Origin: JAPOKJ01 sp031421635
Lineage (GTDB): Bacteria > Pseudomonadota > Gammaproteobacteria > Burkholderiales > Burkholderiaceae_E
DNA: 64,000 bases
Assembly: GCA_031421635.1 (NCBI GenBank)
Contig: JANOPA010000085.1
Span: 1-64,000, forward strand
Direction: 5' to 3'
Positions 33,681-42,566 of this stretch are shown here, one piece after another. Made by a program: the position numbers and the translations under genes. Below the pieces are notes generated by a model. It saw only the letters and a list, made by a program, of their open reading frames with translations. It searched no databases and had not been told where the DNA came from. The stretch's first letter is position 1, and each line of letters begins with the position of its first letter.

Positions 33681-34499
33681 ATGAAAACGAAGGAACCCAC
33701 CGCCTCGTCGCATGAACTTGACGGGGTAATCAAATCGGCGAAACGCGTACTGGAACTCTTTGAGTATTTTGCGGAGTGCCGACGGCCGTTGACGGTGACC
33801 GACTTGGTCAATGGTTTGGACTACCCTCAATCCAGCGCTTCGGCTCTGCTCAAAAGCTTGGTCAAACTGGGCTACTTGGACTACGACCGTTTCAAGCGAC
33901 TCTATGTGCCCACCTTACGAGTCGCACTGTTCGGTGGATGGGTACAAGATCAAATGTTTAGTGCCACGAGTCTATCCGGTTTGATCGACGGCTTGCATGC
34001 GGCTAGCGGGGGCAGGGCGGTTGTGCTGGGCATGCAAAACGATATTTACGTGCAGTATATTCACATGGTCCAGTCGCCGCGCCGCGAGGAGCCTGCTTGG
34101 TACATTAAACCCGGCTCACTGAGGCCTTTATGCCGTTCGGCCACAGGGCGAATCTTGCTGAGCCGAAAGAGCGATGTGGAGGTGCAGCAACTGCTCTGGC
34201 GTATTAACGCCGAAGAGGAGAACAGTCAGCGACTGAACGTGTCGGATTTGCTCAAAGATCTCGATCAAATTCGCCACGATGGTTATGCCTATACCGAGGG
34301 CACAGTGAACCCACTCACCGGTGTGATCGCGGTAGAGATGCCCACGCCACCCAGTCAGCCGCCGATGGCTTTAGGCATTGGCTGCGGGATCGAGGAATTA
34401 CGAACTCACCGTGAGCGCTTTCTGGAATTGCTCAGAGACGCACTGCGACCCTATCAGTCTCAAGCTTTGCCTAAGAATCATGGCGACCGAACGATATAA
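33681..34499 (+). CDS. IclR-family transcriptional regulator
   Basis: 272 residues. The N-terminal winged helix (about 15-75) includes IKSAKRVLELFEYFAECRRP followed by LTVTDLVNGLDYPQSSASALLKSLVKLGYL. The C-terminal effector domain contains SLRPLCRSATGRILLS, DGYAYTEGTVNPLTGVIAVEMP and a closing ALGIGCGIEELRTH. IclR proteins usually sense small organic acids and bind short palindromes; this one is the best local candidate for the ATCA-N6-TGAT sites. It is the fourth gene of the PrpD operon. Confidence 0.87.
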   Translation: MKTKEPTASSHELDGVIKSAKRVLELFEYFAECRRPLTVTDLVNGLDYPQSSASALLKSLVKLGYLDYDRFKRLYVPTLRVALFGGWVQDQMFSATSLSGLIDGLHAASGGRAVVLGMQNDIYVQYIHMVQSPRREEPAWYIKPGSLRPLCRSATGRILLSRKSDVEVQQLLWRINAEEENSQRLNVSDLLKDLDQIRHDGYAYTEGTVNPLTGVIAVEMPTPPSQPPMALGIGCGIEELRTHRERFLELLRDALRPYQSQALPKNHGDRTI

Positions 34500-35172
34500 G
34501 CTTTTCCGTGAGATCGTCCCTGGGTCGGGACCTGTACTTTTAATGGTGCATGGTTTTCTGTCCAGTCGCGCGCAATGGCAAGCCAATCTCGCTGCACTTG
34601 CGCTCAAGACCCGACCAGTGCTTTTGGAGTTGTGGGGTCATGGCCGCTCCCCTGCGCCCGAAAACGACGAGGCCTACACCATTGATGCCTATATCGAGCA
34701 ATTCGAGCAAGCTCGCATCGCATTGGGCACCTCGCAAGTGGTGATGGTGGGGCAGTCGTTCGCTGCTGGTTTGGGCCTGCACTATGCGCTGCGTCATCCT
34801 GATCGCGTCGCTGCTGTGGTGATGACCAATTCAATGTCTGCGCTAGCCAAGCCTGAAGGTACTGAGCAGAGGGCATCGCGTGACCAGATGGCCGCGCAAA
34901 TTGAGTCGCGAGGCATCGCCGCGATTCGGGATTTACCCATGCATCCTCGCCATGCACGCCGTATCTCTACGCAGCTGCGCGAAAAACTGATCGAAGCCGC
35001 TGATTCGGTCCGGCCCGAGGCAATTCTTCGGACATTACGGATGACGGTTCCGTTTCTATCGGCCCTCCATGAACTGCCGCGCGTGATGTGTCCGGTGTTG
35101 CTTGTGAATGGTGTTCTCGAAAAGGCCTTTCAGCCCTTGCCTTCGCGCCCCTCACAAAACTTTAGTTTCTAA
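34480..35172 (+). pseudogene. Alpha/beta hydrolase truncated before the catalytic His
   Basis: From ATG 34480, overlapping the IclR gene by 20 bases. LMVHGFLSSRAQWQANLAAL (oxyanion HG), LLELWGHGRSPAPE and the elbow VVMVGQSFAAGLGLHYALRHP are normal. After CPVLLVNGVLEKAFQPL the chain changes to PSRPSQNFSF and stops; the usual GGHAVN..A block with the His is missing. A vapBC module starts 77 bp later, so an insertion or deletion at about 35140 removed the end. An orphan fragment with a fitting C-terminus is at 55998-56099. Confidence 0.75.
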
Positions 35173-35210
35173 AGATTTCGAACGAAAATCCCCACAAACC
35201 AATAAAATAA

Positions 35211-35229
35211 ATCTATACTTTAAATAGAT
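35211..35229 (+). promoter_or_regulatory. ATCTAT-N7-ATAGAT palindrome upstream of vapB
   Basis: Perfect 6-bp arms around ACTTTAA, 19 bp before the vapB ATG and within an AT-rich promoter region. VapB-type antitoxins bind such repeats to repress their own operon. Confidence 0.5.
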
Positions 35230-35248
35230 ACTTTTTGAGGCGCTAAGC

Positions 35249-35497
35249 ATGTCTAAAACAGCAAAGATTTTTAAAAACGGCGCAAGCCAAGCGGTAAGAC
35301 TTCCCTCCGAGTTCCGTTTTGAGGGCGATGAAGTTTTCATTGGACGAGACCCCTTGACAGGCAACATCATCTTGTCGGTAACTCCATTAGACACTTGGGA
35401 TAGCTTTTTCGAGCTACGTCGCACCCTTCAAATTCCAAACGATTTCATGGATACGCGGCCAGCCAACAGCCCCTTGGAAACACGGGAGATATTCTGA
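35249..35497 (+). CDS. vapB: VapB antitoxin, AbrB/SpoVT type
   Basis: 82 residues. MSKTAKIFKNGASQAVRLPSEF followed by RFEGDEVFIGRDPLTGNIIL is the swapped-hairpin DNA-binding domain of VapB; the tail WDSFFELRRTLQIPNDFM binds the toxin. GAGG stands eight bases before the ATG. Its stop overlaps the vapC start (TGATG). Confidence 0.88.
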   Translation: MSKTAKIFKNGASQAVRLPSEFRFEGDEVFIGRDPLTGNIILSVTPLDTWDSFFELRRTLQIPNDFMDTRPANSPLETREIF

Positions 35498-35907
35498 TGG
35501 CGCTGTATATGTTGGACACCGACATCTCAAGTTACCTCATTCGTGGGGCCTACCCAAACCTTGATGCTCGCGTCCAGGCCTTGCCATACGATAGACTTTG
35601 CATCTCCGTCATCACCCGCTATGAATTGCTTTATGGGCTTGAATTGAAGCCCGACGCAACAACACTAAAGTCGTTGGTGATCGCCTTTCTTCAAAGGATG
35701 AGGACACTTCCTTTTGACAATGGCGCGGCCACATCCTTCGCGCTCGTCTCCGCCGGTTTACGTCGAGGCGGTATCGGGATGGGAACCATGGATGCCATGA
35801 TCGCGAGCCATGCGCTCTCACTTGATATCACGGTGATCACGAATAACGATAAACACTTCGAAGTCGTCCCAGGTCTCAAGATCGAAAATTGGGTCAGTGT
35901 CCACTAA
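35497..35907 (+). CDS. vapC: VapC PIN-domain toxin
   Basis: 136 residues. YMLDTDISSYLIRGAYPNLD (Asp), ISVITRYELLYGLELKPD (Glu), GMGTMDAMIASHALSLD (Asp) and VITNNDKHFEVVPGLKIENW (Asp) give the complete PIN acidic set. VapC toxins cut tRNA or rRNA. Good intact module in an otherwise decayed stretch. Confidence 0.9.
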   Translation: MALYMLDTDISSYLIRGAYPNLDARVQALPYDRLCISVITRYELLYGLELKPDATTLKSLVIAFLQRMRTLPFDNGAATSFALVSAGLRRGGIGMGTMDAMIASHALSLDITVITNNDKHFEVVPGLKIENWVSVH

Positions 35908-36002
35908 GAGGACTGGTCAACCCTTCAATAGTTTGAGGCTTGGGCGCATGTACCCGCTAAGGACGTACCCGCGCTACGTCAATTGGCAAAAACCCGCCCA
36001 GC

Positions 36003-36248
36003 ATGGCAAGGGTAAGCGCGCCCCGTGCGCTGCTTGTCGAAGATGATCGCCAATCTTTTGATTGCGGTCGTGAATCACTGAATCACTGGTTTCGCTGTCA
36101 TGCGTGGCGGATTCAACCAGATCCAATACCAGCGATTCTCTTGGGGCAACTCGAGGTCGATCATCGCTACCAAGGGCAAGGCATTGCTCGATCTTTAATG
36201 CACTTTGCGCTCTTGCCCACACGTCGCTTGTCCAAGGACAACGCCTGA
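36003..36248 (+). pseudogene. GNAT acetyltransferase toxin remnant with antitoxin tail
   Basis: SFDCGRESLNHWFRCHAWR joined to DPIPAILLGQLEVDHRYQGQGIARSLMHFAL matches TacT/AtaT-type GNAT toxins, but about 40 residues between the two halves are deleted and the acyl-CoA-binding C-terminus is lost. Just upstream, in another frame (35962-36015), DVPALRQLAKTRPAWQG and a stop resemble the tail of the matching DUF1778 antitoxin. It is a dead toxin-antitoxin module beside the live vapBC. Confidence 0.6.
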
Positions 36249-36401
36249 ACCTCGGCGATGAGCGTGAATTGCTGACCTTGTATCTGGCCCTTTGGTTGGA
36301 ATGGTGCGGGCATTTCTTTCAAGCCTCGGCGCAGCGGCTGCCGAACGTCGTCCGCCACTGAGAGCGTGGCGAAAAGCCGAAATAACTGGCGTTCTAAAGT
36401 G

Positions 36402-38252
36402 TTAAGTTTGAATGAAACCTTTCAACAACCCTTCTTCCCGCCAAGCCTGCAACATCCGGAAGAACGGGATCGGCCCGTCGCCGTAGCGACCACCGAAGAA
36501 GATGTCTTCACCGGCCTTGGCTCGACCCTCGGCATTGTAGTAGCCCGGAGTGCAATCCAGATAGAAATCGACTAAGGCGTCATTGGTTGGGGATGAACGA
36601 ATAATCTTCACGTAGTCGTCCACCGCTTCGGGCGAAGGCTCTACACGCGAGACGGAGCGAGCGCGCAGGGTAGAGATGATGTAGGCCATATGCTCTGCTT
36701 GCTCGTCCAGGAGATGAACAGCATTCACCGCTGCCGCAGCTTGTTGATTGCCACCCAGCACGAAACAATTGGGAAATTCATCAGTCGTCATGCCGTGCAG
36801 GGTTCGGACTCCTTTGCTCCAATGTTCGGTGAGCGAAAGGCCATTACGCCCAAAGATATCAAAGCCAGTCAGTCGGGTAAAAGCTATTCCAGCCTCGAAT
36901 CCGGTCGCAAAGATTAGGCAATCGACGCCGTATTCGACGCCGTCAGACACAATTCCTTTATCTGATATTCGTTCAACGCCGCGACCACGGGTGTCAACCA
37001 GACGAACGTTCGGGCGGTTGAATGCGTCGAGATAGTCGTCATGAAAGCAGGGGCGTTTGCAGAACCAGCGATACCATGGCTTCAGTGCCTCAGCAAGCGC
37101 TGGATCCTTGATGGACTCCGCAATCCTTGCGCGTAGTGAATTCATGACCTCAAAATCGCGAATTTCCGCGACGTACTTCAACTCAGCTTTGGTTGCAGAT
37201 CGACCCAGTTTCTCTGCAATGATCTCGGGCTTGGGCGGGGTAATGGCGGCGGTTAAGGCGGTCCAGCCGTCGTGCACATGATCACGCTCTTGGGCATACC
37301 CCGAGATCAGTGACTGAAAGTTGTATCGTCTCTCGCGTTGCCAGCCGGGGTTCGACCGGTCCGCATAATCCGATGGCGTTTCGCGCTGGCCCCGAACGCC
37401 GACGGAGGAGGGCGTGCGCTGGAACACCAATAACTCTCTTGCATCCTTGGCGACCTCGGGTACTAATTGAACCGCTGTGGCCCCGGTGCCGATGATCGCC
37501 ACGCGCTTGTCGCGCAGGCCTGTCATGTTGCCATTGAAGTCACCGCCGGTGTAGGCGTAGTCCCAGCGACTGGAGTGGAACGCGTGACCTTTGAATTGAT
37601 CGATGCCAGGAATGTCAGGCAGTTTTGGGAGGCTCTGTCGACCGCAGGCCAGGACCAGAAAACTGGCGGTCATCCGGTCGCCTCGATTGGTCTTGACCAG
37701 CCAGTGCCCATCCTCCTCGCACCACCGTGCGGCCGTAATCGAAGTCTGAAAGCAAGCCTTTTTGTAAAGTTCGTAGCGCCGCCCAATTTGCTGACTGACA
37801 TCGAGCATCTCTGGCGCATAAGAGTAGCGATGTTTCGGTGCGTAACCCAGCTCCTCAATTAAGGGCAGGTAGATGTGCGCCTCGATATCACACATCGCAC
37901 CCGGATAACGGTTCCAGTACCAGGTGCCGCCGAAATCTCCGCCAATCTCGATGATCCGAACGTCCTTAATGCCGGCCTCAAACAATCGTGCACCCGCGAG
38001 GATGCCACCAAAGCCTCCACCGGCGATGATGACTTCGCTGTGATCTAATATTGGGGAGCGCTTGAACTCTAGGTCAACCCATGGGTCTGCACCGAAATTC
38101 GCGAACGCGGTGTCGGCAGGCACGTATTGCGCGTTGCCCTGTGGGTTAATTCGCTTGTCGCGTTCCTCAAGGTATTTTTGCTTCAGGGAATCTGGATCGA
38201 AGTGTTCAACACCCGTCAGGTTCAGCAGGGCTTGTTTTGTAACGCTTTCCAT
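36402..38252 (-). CDS. Baeyer-Villiger-type flavin monooxygenase
   Basis: 616 residues from ATG 38252 (GGAAGAAAG immediately upstream; the frame opens to 38294). FAD site IIAGGGFGGILAGARLFEAG, fingerprint FKGHAFHSSRWDYAYTGG (type I BVMO, with WD rather than WP), and NADPH site VAIIGTGATAVQLVPEVA. BVMOs insert oxygen next to a ketone, turning ketones into esters or lactones. The long N-terminal extension is as in steroid or large-ring ketone enzymes. It is the last gene of an operon that begins with a Liv transporter and also holds an SDR, which could supply the ketone. Confidence 0.87.
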   Translation of the reverse strand: MESVTKQALLNLTGVEHFDPDSLKQKYLEERDKRINPQGNAQYVPADTAFANFGADPWVDLEFKRSPILDHSEVIIAGGGFGGILAGARLFEAGIKDVRIIEIGGDFGGTWYWNRYPGAMCDIEAHIYLPLIEELGYAPKHRYSYAPEMLDVSQQIGRRYELYKKACFQTSITAARWCEEDGHWLVKTNRGDRMTASFLVLACGRQSLPKLPDIPGIDQFKGHAFHSSRWDYAYTGGDFNGNMTGLRDKRVAIIGTGATAVQLVPEVAKDARELLVFQRTPSSVGVRGQRETPSDYADRSNPGWQRERRYNFQSLISGYAQERDHVHDGWTALTAAITPPKPEIIAEKLGRSATKAELKYVAEIRDFEVMNSLRARIAESIKDPALAEALKPWYRWFCKRPCFHDDYLDAFNRPNVRLVDTRGRGVERISDKGIVSDGVEYGVDCLIFATGFEAGIAFTRLTGFDIFGRNGLSLTEHWSKGVRTLHGMTTDEFPNCFVLGGNQQAAAAVNAVHLLDEQAEHMAYIISTLRARSVSRVEPSPEAVDDYVKIIRSSPTNDALVDFYLDCTPGYYNAEGRAKAGEDIFFGGRYGDGPIPFFRMLQAWREEGLLKGFIQT

Positions 38253-38319
38253 CTTTCTTCCCAGTCTCCATTCACTCAATCGCTTATTGACCAAACCGCG
38301 CCACTCGCCGACTTTCGCT

Positions 38320-39153
38320 TCAGCTCGGCGTCAACACCACACCACCGTCAACACAAATGCACTGCCCCGTCACGTATCGGGATAGGTCGGTCACCAGGAA
38401 CTCCAGAACGCCTGCGCAATCCTCTGGAACCCCCAGCCGACGCAAAGGAATAGCTTGGGCTTGAGCGTCTGTGCCCACCCCGCGCAGATGCGCTTGGTGA
38501 GCCACACGGGACGTCAACATGATGCCTGGTGCCAGGCAGTTTGCGCGGATACCCCAAGGCCCAACTTCAGTGGCCAAGTAACGGGTGTAATGGCTGACCG
38601 CTGCCTTCGCGACGGCATACGCCGCCATGTGCCCGCCCGGATACACACTCACCCCGGACTGCGAGGCGATATTAACAATCACGCCGCCACCCCGTGCGCG
38701 CATCCCCGGCACAACCTGTTGGCAGCAGTGGACGGTGCTTTGGAAATTTGCGTCAAAGAGGGCCTGAAAATCCTCCTGCGAGAACGTCGACGCTGCGCTG
38801 CCCTCCATTGGGGTGAATAGTCCGCCCGCATTGTTGACCAGCACATCAATGCCGCCGAGTTCGTTACGAACGCGATCCATGGCCGCGATGACCTCGGCTC
38901 TATGGCCCAGATTCACCTGAATGCCGATGGAGCGTCTGCCGCTGGCTCGAATTTCATCAGGAACAGATGGGGCGTCCAGTGTTTCGTTGAATTTAGCCGC
39001 GCCGTCCAGATCAATATCGAGCACGGCCACATCCGCGCCGAGCGCCGCCAGTCGGTGAGCAAATGCCCGCCCCAGCCCTCGGGCAGCACCGGTGACCACC
39101 GCCACTTTGTTCGCAAGGGGCAGCGGCCCATGCTTTGTTGCTACATCACTCAT
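38320..39153 (-). CDS. Short-chain dehydrogenase/reductase
   Basis: 277 residues. VAVVTGAARGLGRAFAHRLA, NNAGG, the active site in IVNIASQSGVSVYPGGHMAAYAVAKAA (Ser-Tyr-Lys), and a C-terminal RYVTGQCICVDGGVVLTP. It overlaps livF by four bases and precedes the Baeyer-Villiger gene by 67 bp. It may oxidise a secondary alcohol to the ketone used by that enzyme; this is inference from context. Confidence 0.87.
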   Translation of the reverse strand: MSDVATKHGPLPLANKVAVVTGAARGLGRAFAHRLAALGADVAVLDIDLDGAAKFNETLDAPSVPDEIRASGRRSIGIQVNLGHRAEVIAAMDRVRNELGGIDVLVNNAGGLFTPMEGSAASTFSQEDFQALFDANFQSTVHCCQQVVPGMRARGGGVIVNIASQSGVSVYPGGHMAAYAVAKAAVSHYTRYLATEVGPWGIRANCLAPGIMLTSRVAHQAHLRGVGTDAQAQAIPLRRLGVPEDCAGVLEFLVTDLSRYVTGQCICVDGGVVLTPS

Positions 39154-39902
39154 GGGTTATTTTCCTTGCGTTTTTCCTCAGTCATTCTCGCGCCAAGATA
39201 AGCCTTGCGAAGCGCATCGCCGCTCGCAATTTCAGAGGGTGGCCCCTGTCCGATCATGCGTCCATTTTGAAGCACGTAGGCGTAATCGGAGATTTCCAAA
39301 GCTCTCTCAACCATTTGTTCTACGAGCAAGATGGTGGTCCCTTCAGCGCGCAGCTTTTGCAAGGTGTCCAGCACCTGGGTCACCATAATCGGCGCCAGAC
39401 CCAGTGAGGGTTCGTCCAACATCAGTAGGCTCGGTGAGCGCATTAGCACTTGCCCGATGGCGAGCATCTGTTGCTGTCCTCCTGAGAGCACACCCGCCAA
39501 TGCAGGCAGCCGGTCGCGCAACATCGGGAACATGCTGAGGACATACTCGAGGCGTTGTCGTTCGACGGCCTTCGAAAGTCCGCAACCAAACAAACCCAAA
39601 TCGAGATTGGCGCGCACGCTCTGATTGCGAAAGAGGCCGCGACCCTCGGGCACCTGGAGCAGCCCCATTTGCACGATCTGCTTCGGGCTGGCACCGGCGA
39701 TTTCCTTGCCCTGGAATTGAATCGAGCCCGCGCTTGGTTTTAACAAACCCGAGATTGAACGGAGCAAGGTGGTCTTGCCTGCGCCATTACTTCCCAAAAG
39801 TGAGGTAATACGGCCAAGCTTTGCGACCAGGTTAACGTCCTCGAGAACCCCCACGTGTCCGTACCCCACGGTGAGCCCTGAAACGATGAGATCCTCGCTC
39901 AT
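39150..39902 (-). CDS. livF: Branched-chain-type ABC transporter ATPase (LivF)
   Basis: 250 residues. Walker A GSNGAGKTT, the signature LSGGQQQMLAIGQ, Walker B LLMLDEPSLGLAPI and the typical LivF LLVEQMVERALEISDYAYVL. It overlaps the LivM-LivG fusion by four bases at its start and the SDR by four at its end. It drives uptake by the first Liv transporter. Confidence 0.88.
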   Translation of the reverse strand: MSEDLIVSGLTVGYGHVGVLEDVNLVAKLGRITSLLGSNGAGKTTLLRSISGLLKPSAGSIQFQGKEIAGASPKQIVQMGLLQVPEGRGLFRNQSVRANLDLGLFGCGLSKAVERQRLEYVLSMFPMLRDRLPALAGVLSGGQQQMLAIGQVLMRSPSLLMLDEPSLGLAPIMVTQVLDTLQKLRAEGTTILLVEQMVERALEISDYAYVLQNGRMIGQGPPSEIASGDALRKAYLGARMTEEKRKENNP

Positions 39903-41677
39903 GCTTCGGCCTTCGCTGAAACACCCATATAGGCGATCAGCACTTCGGGGTGATTGAACACGTCCTTGGCCGACCCCGAGGTGAGGATCCGACCCCGATC
40001 TAGAACGGTCACGTGATTGCAGATTTCGCCCACTAGTTCAAGATGGTGTTCAACAATCAGCACGCTTGTGCCTTGCGATGCGATCTCTTTGATGAGTTCC
40101 CCTAAGCGTTCAAGTTCGCTCATTGAAAGACCCGCCGCTGGCTCATCGAGCAAGAGCACGCGCGGCCGCCCCATGAGGGCTCGTGCGATTTCCAGCAAGC
40201 GTTGCTGCCCATGAGGAATTTCGTCGGCCAAGGCGTGGGCATGACTTGCTAACCCGACAAAGTTCAAATAGCGAAGTGCTAGCGCGCGTAAGGACGCGGC
40301 CTCTTTGCGAGCCGAGGGTAGCGACAAGGCAATCGCCGCGATGGTCGACCTCTCGCTAGGGTAGGTTCCTAAAAGTACGTTCTCTAGCACCGTCATTTGG
40401 CCGAGAAGCTTGGGTGTCTGGAAGGTGCGACCCACCCCCAGGCGCGCTACGGCGTGGGCGGCCCGGCCTTTTAATGGCGTATCGCCCAGCGAGACGCTCC
40501 CCGCATCCGCTCGAAAGAATCCCGAGATCATGTTCAAGAGCGTGGTCTTACCGGAACCGTTGGGACCCACGATCGCACTGGTTGAGCCTGCTTGCACCAC
40601 CAGGGTGACACCGTCCAAGGCTTGAACACCACCAAAGCGCTTCTTCATGTCGGTGACGGTAAGCTCAGCACCGACAGTCTTCTGTTCGCTCAAGGCCGAA
40701 ATTTGATCAGGTTGATCGGTCGTAACTGCACGAGGGCGACGTCGGCAATAGCGCTCCAGAGCACCCACCACGCCGTCCGGCGCGAACAACATCAGCAAGA
40801 GCAGAATCGCACCATACACCAACATGCGCCAAGATTGGAGCGAGCCCAGAAACTCCGGAAGCAAGAAAAACAGCAAGGTTCCCACGATAGGGCCCCAGAG
40901 GCGACCCGAACCGCCGACCACCACAATGAGCAGGAAAAAAATCGAGAAGTCGGTGCCAAAGTCGTCGACCGAAATCACCGTCTTCTGAACCGCAAAAAAC
41001 GCACCTCCAAGGCCAGCCAAAGCAGCGCTCACCACGAAGGCGAACATCTTCACATTCAATAACGATGCGCCCGATGCCGTGGCGGCGAGCGGATTATCCC
41101 GGACGGCAATCATGGCGCGCCCCATCCGCGAACGCACCAGGTTTTGAAGGATCCAAAAGGCTAGAACCACCGCGCTCAGTACCAGTAAATACAGAGCCCG
41201 GTCCGAGAATGGGGTGCCGAAAAGAGCGGGCCGTGGAATGCCCACGATACCGCTAAAGCCTCCGGTGATGGCCCGCCACTCAATGATGAGTTCCCCAACC
41301 ACGGAGGCAAACGTCAGGGAGATCAGGGCGAAGTACCAGGTCGAGAGTCGCAGTGCTGGTAGAGCAACCAAGGCACCGAACACACTCGTCGCGCAGGTCG
41401 CAAGCAGCGCCGCGACCCAGAACGAGAATTGGAGCTTCACCATCAAAATCGCCGAGGTGTAGGCACCGATGGCCACGAGCGCCCCTTGAGCCAGGGAGGT
41501 TTGTCCGGCGTACCCCGCCACCACATTCAGGCCAATAGCGACGATCATATAGATGCCGGCTTGGGTCGCCTGGAACACCAGAAATTTGTTATTACTGAAT
41601 GCTGGGGCGATGGCCACAGCAAGAATGAGGATCCATACAGCCGTTGGTAAGCCGCCTTTAACGCGTGCCGCCCTCAT
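39899..41677 (-). CDS. Fused LivM permease and LivG ATPase
   Basis: 592 residues from ATG 41677, four bases after the livH TGA. Residues about 1-320 are a LivM permease with multiple membrane segments (YAGQTSLAQGALVAIGAYTS, VVVGGSGRLWGPIVGTLL). Residues about 345-590 are LivG: VGPNGSGKTTLLNMISGFFR, IPHGQQRLLEIARALMGRPR, LLLDEPAAGLSM and a C-terminal HPEVLIAYMG. A linker (RRRPRAVTTDQPDQISALSE) joins them. The second Liv operon in this window has separate livM and livG, so the fusion is local. Confidence 0.88.
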   Translation of the reverse strand: MRAARVKGGLPTAVWILILAVAIAPAFSNNKFLVFQATQAGIYMIVAIGLNVVAGYAGQTSLAQGALVAIGAYTSAILMVKLQFSFWVAALLATCATSVFGALVALPALRLSTWYFALISLTFASVVGELIIEWRAITGGFSGIVGIPRPALFGTPFSDRALYLLVLSAVVLAFWILQNLVRSRMGRAMIAVRDNPLAATASGASLLNVKMFAFVVSAALAGLGGAFFAVQKTVISVDDFGTDFSIFFLLIVVVGGSGRLWGPIVGTLLFFLLPEFLGSLQSWRMLVYGAILLLLMLFAPDGVVGALERYCRRRPRAVTTDQPDQISALSEQKTVGAELTVTDMKKRFGGVQALDGVTLVVQAGSTSAIVGPNGSGKTTLLNMISGFFRADAGSVSLGDTPLKGRAAHAVARLGVGRTFQTPKLLGQMTVLENVLLGTYPSERSTIAAIALSLPSARKEAASLRALALRYLNFVGLASHAHALADEIPHGQQRLLEIARALMGRPRVLLLDEPAAGLSMSELERLGELIKEIASQGTSVLIVEHHLELVGEICNHVTVLDRGRILTSGSAKDVFNHPEVLIAYMGVSAKAEA

Positions 41678-41681
41678 GTTC

Positions 41682-42560
41682 TCAGACCGCACGGGTGTTG
41701 CTATGACCAAAGATGCCTTGAGGCTTGGCAAGCAAAACAATTAATACGACCGCCAAGATCACGGCGTTCTGATAGCCCGCTGATAGCAAGGCTGCGCTTG
41801 TACTTTCGGTGATACCGATCAAAATTCCCGCCGCGAGTGCCCCCTTGTTGCTACCCAAGCCGCCGAGCGCACCCGCCGCGAAGCCCTTCAGAAGCAACGT
41901 AGCACCCAGCGCTGGTGACGCAAAAAGAATCGGCGCGGCTAAATACCCGGTTAATGCGGCAAGTGCCCCGCCCAGGAAGAAGGACCATCGTCGTAAACTA
42001 GAGGGATCAATGCCGCGCAGCAAGGCTGCGTCTCGGTTTTCGGCAACCGCGATAATGGCGCGTCCGGTTCGTGAACTATAAAGCACCTCAATGATCGCGA
42101 TCAAGACCACGGTGAAGACCACCAGTGCGATTTGGTAGCTGGGAATCAGTAATCCCGCAATCTTCATCGGCTCGGTACTGAGGCCGAGGGGCGGCTGCAC
42201 AGGGATGGGATCGGCCCCCCATACCTTGCCAGCCACATTGCCGATGATCATCGAGACGGCCAAGGTGGTGATGATCCAGGCATGGCTGTGCGTTGAGCGA
42301 CTGAGGACTGGGCGTACGGCAATCTGTTCAATGGCAATGGCGAGCGCACCCACTAGCAGCAGGCTCACAGCCAGCGAACCCCACCAAGGCAGGACTCCCG
42401 CTGCCTGCAAGCTCGCAAACAGCATGGCACCTAGCATCACCAGGTCGCCTTGCGCAAAGTTGAAGACGTTGGAGGGCCGATAAAGAATGTTGAAACTGGC
42501 CGCGACGAGGGCATATATGCATCCCGCGGGTAAACCAGTGATCAGGATGTCAGTCCACAT
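41682..42560 (-). CDS. livH: Branched-chain-type ABC transporter permease (LivH)
   Basis: 292 residues, strongly hydrophobic. GLPAGCIYALVAASFNILYR, VFNFAQGDLVMLGAM and KGFAAGALGGLGSNKGALAAG are LivH landmarks. It follows livK by six bases and is directly upstream of the fused livM-livG. Confidence 0.88.
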   Translation of the reverse strand: MWTDILITGLPAGCIYALVAASFNILYRPSNVFNFAQGDLVMLGAMLFASLQAAGVLPWWGSLAVSLLLVGALAIAIEQIAVRPVLSRSTHSHAWIITTLAVSMIIGNVAGKVWGADPIPVQPPLGLSTEPMKIAGLLIPSYQIALVVFTVVLIAIIEVLYSSRTGRAIIAVAENRDAALLRGIDPSSLRRWSFFLGGALAALTGYLAAPILFASPALGATLLLKGFAAGALGGLGSNKGALAAGILIGITESTSAALLSAGYQNAVILAVVLIVLLAKPQGIFGHSNTRAV

Positions 42561-42566
42561 GATCGA

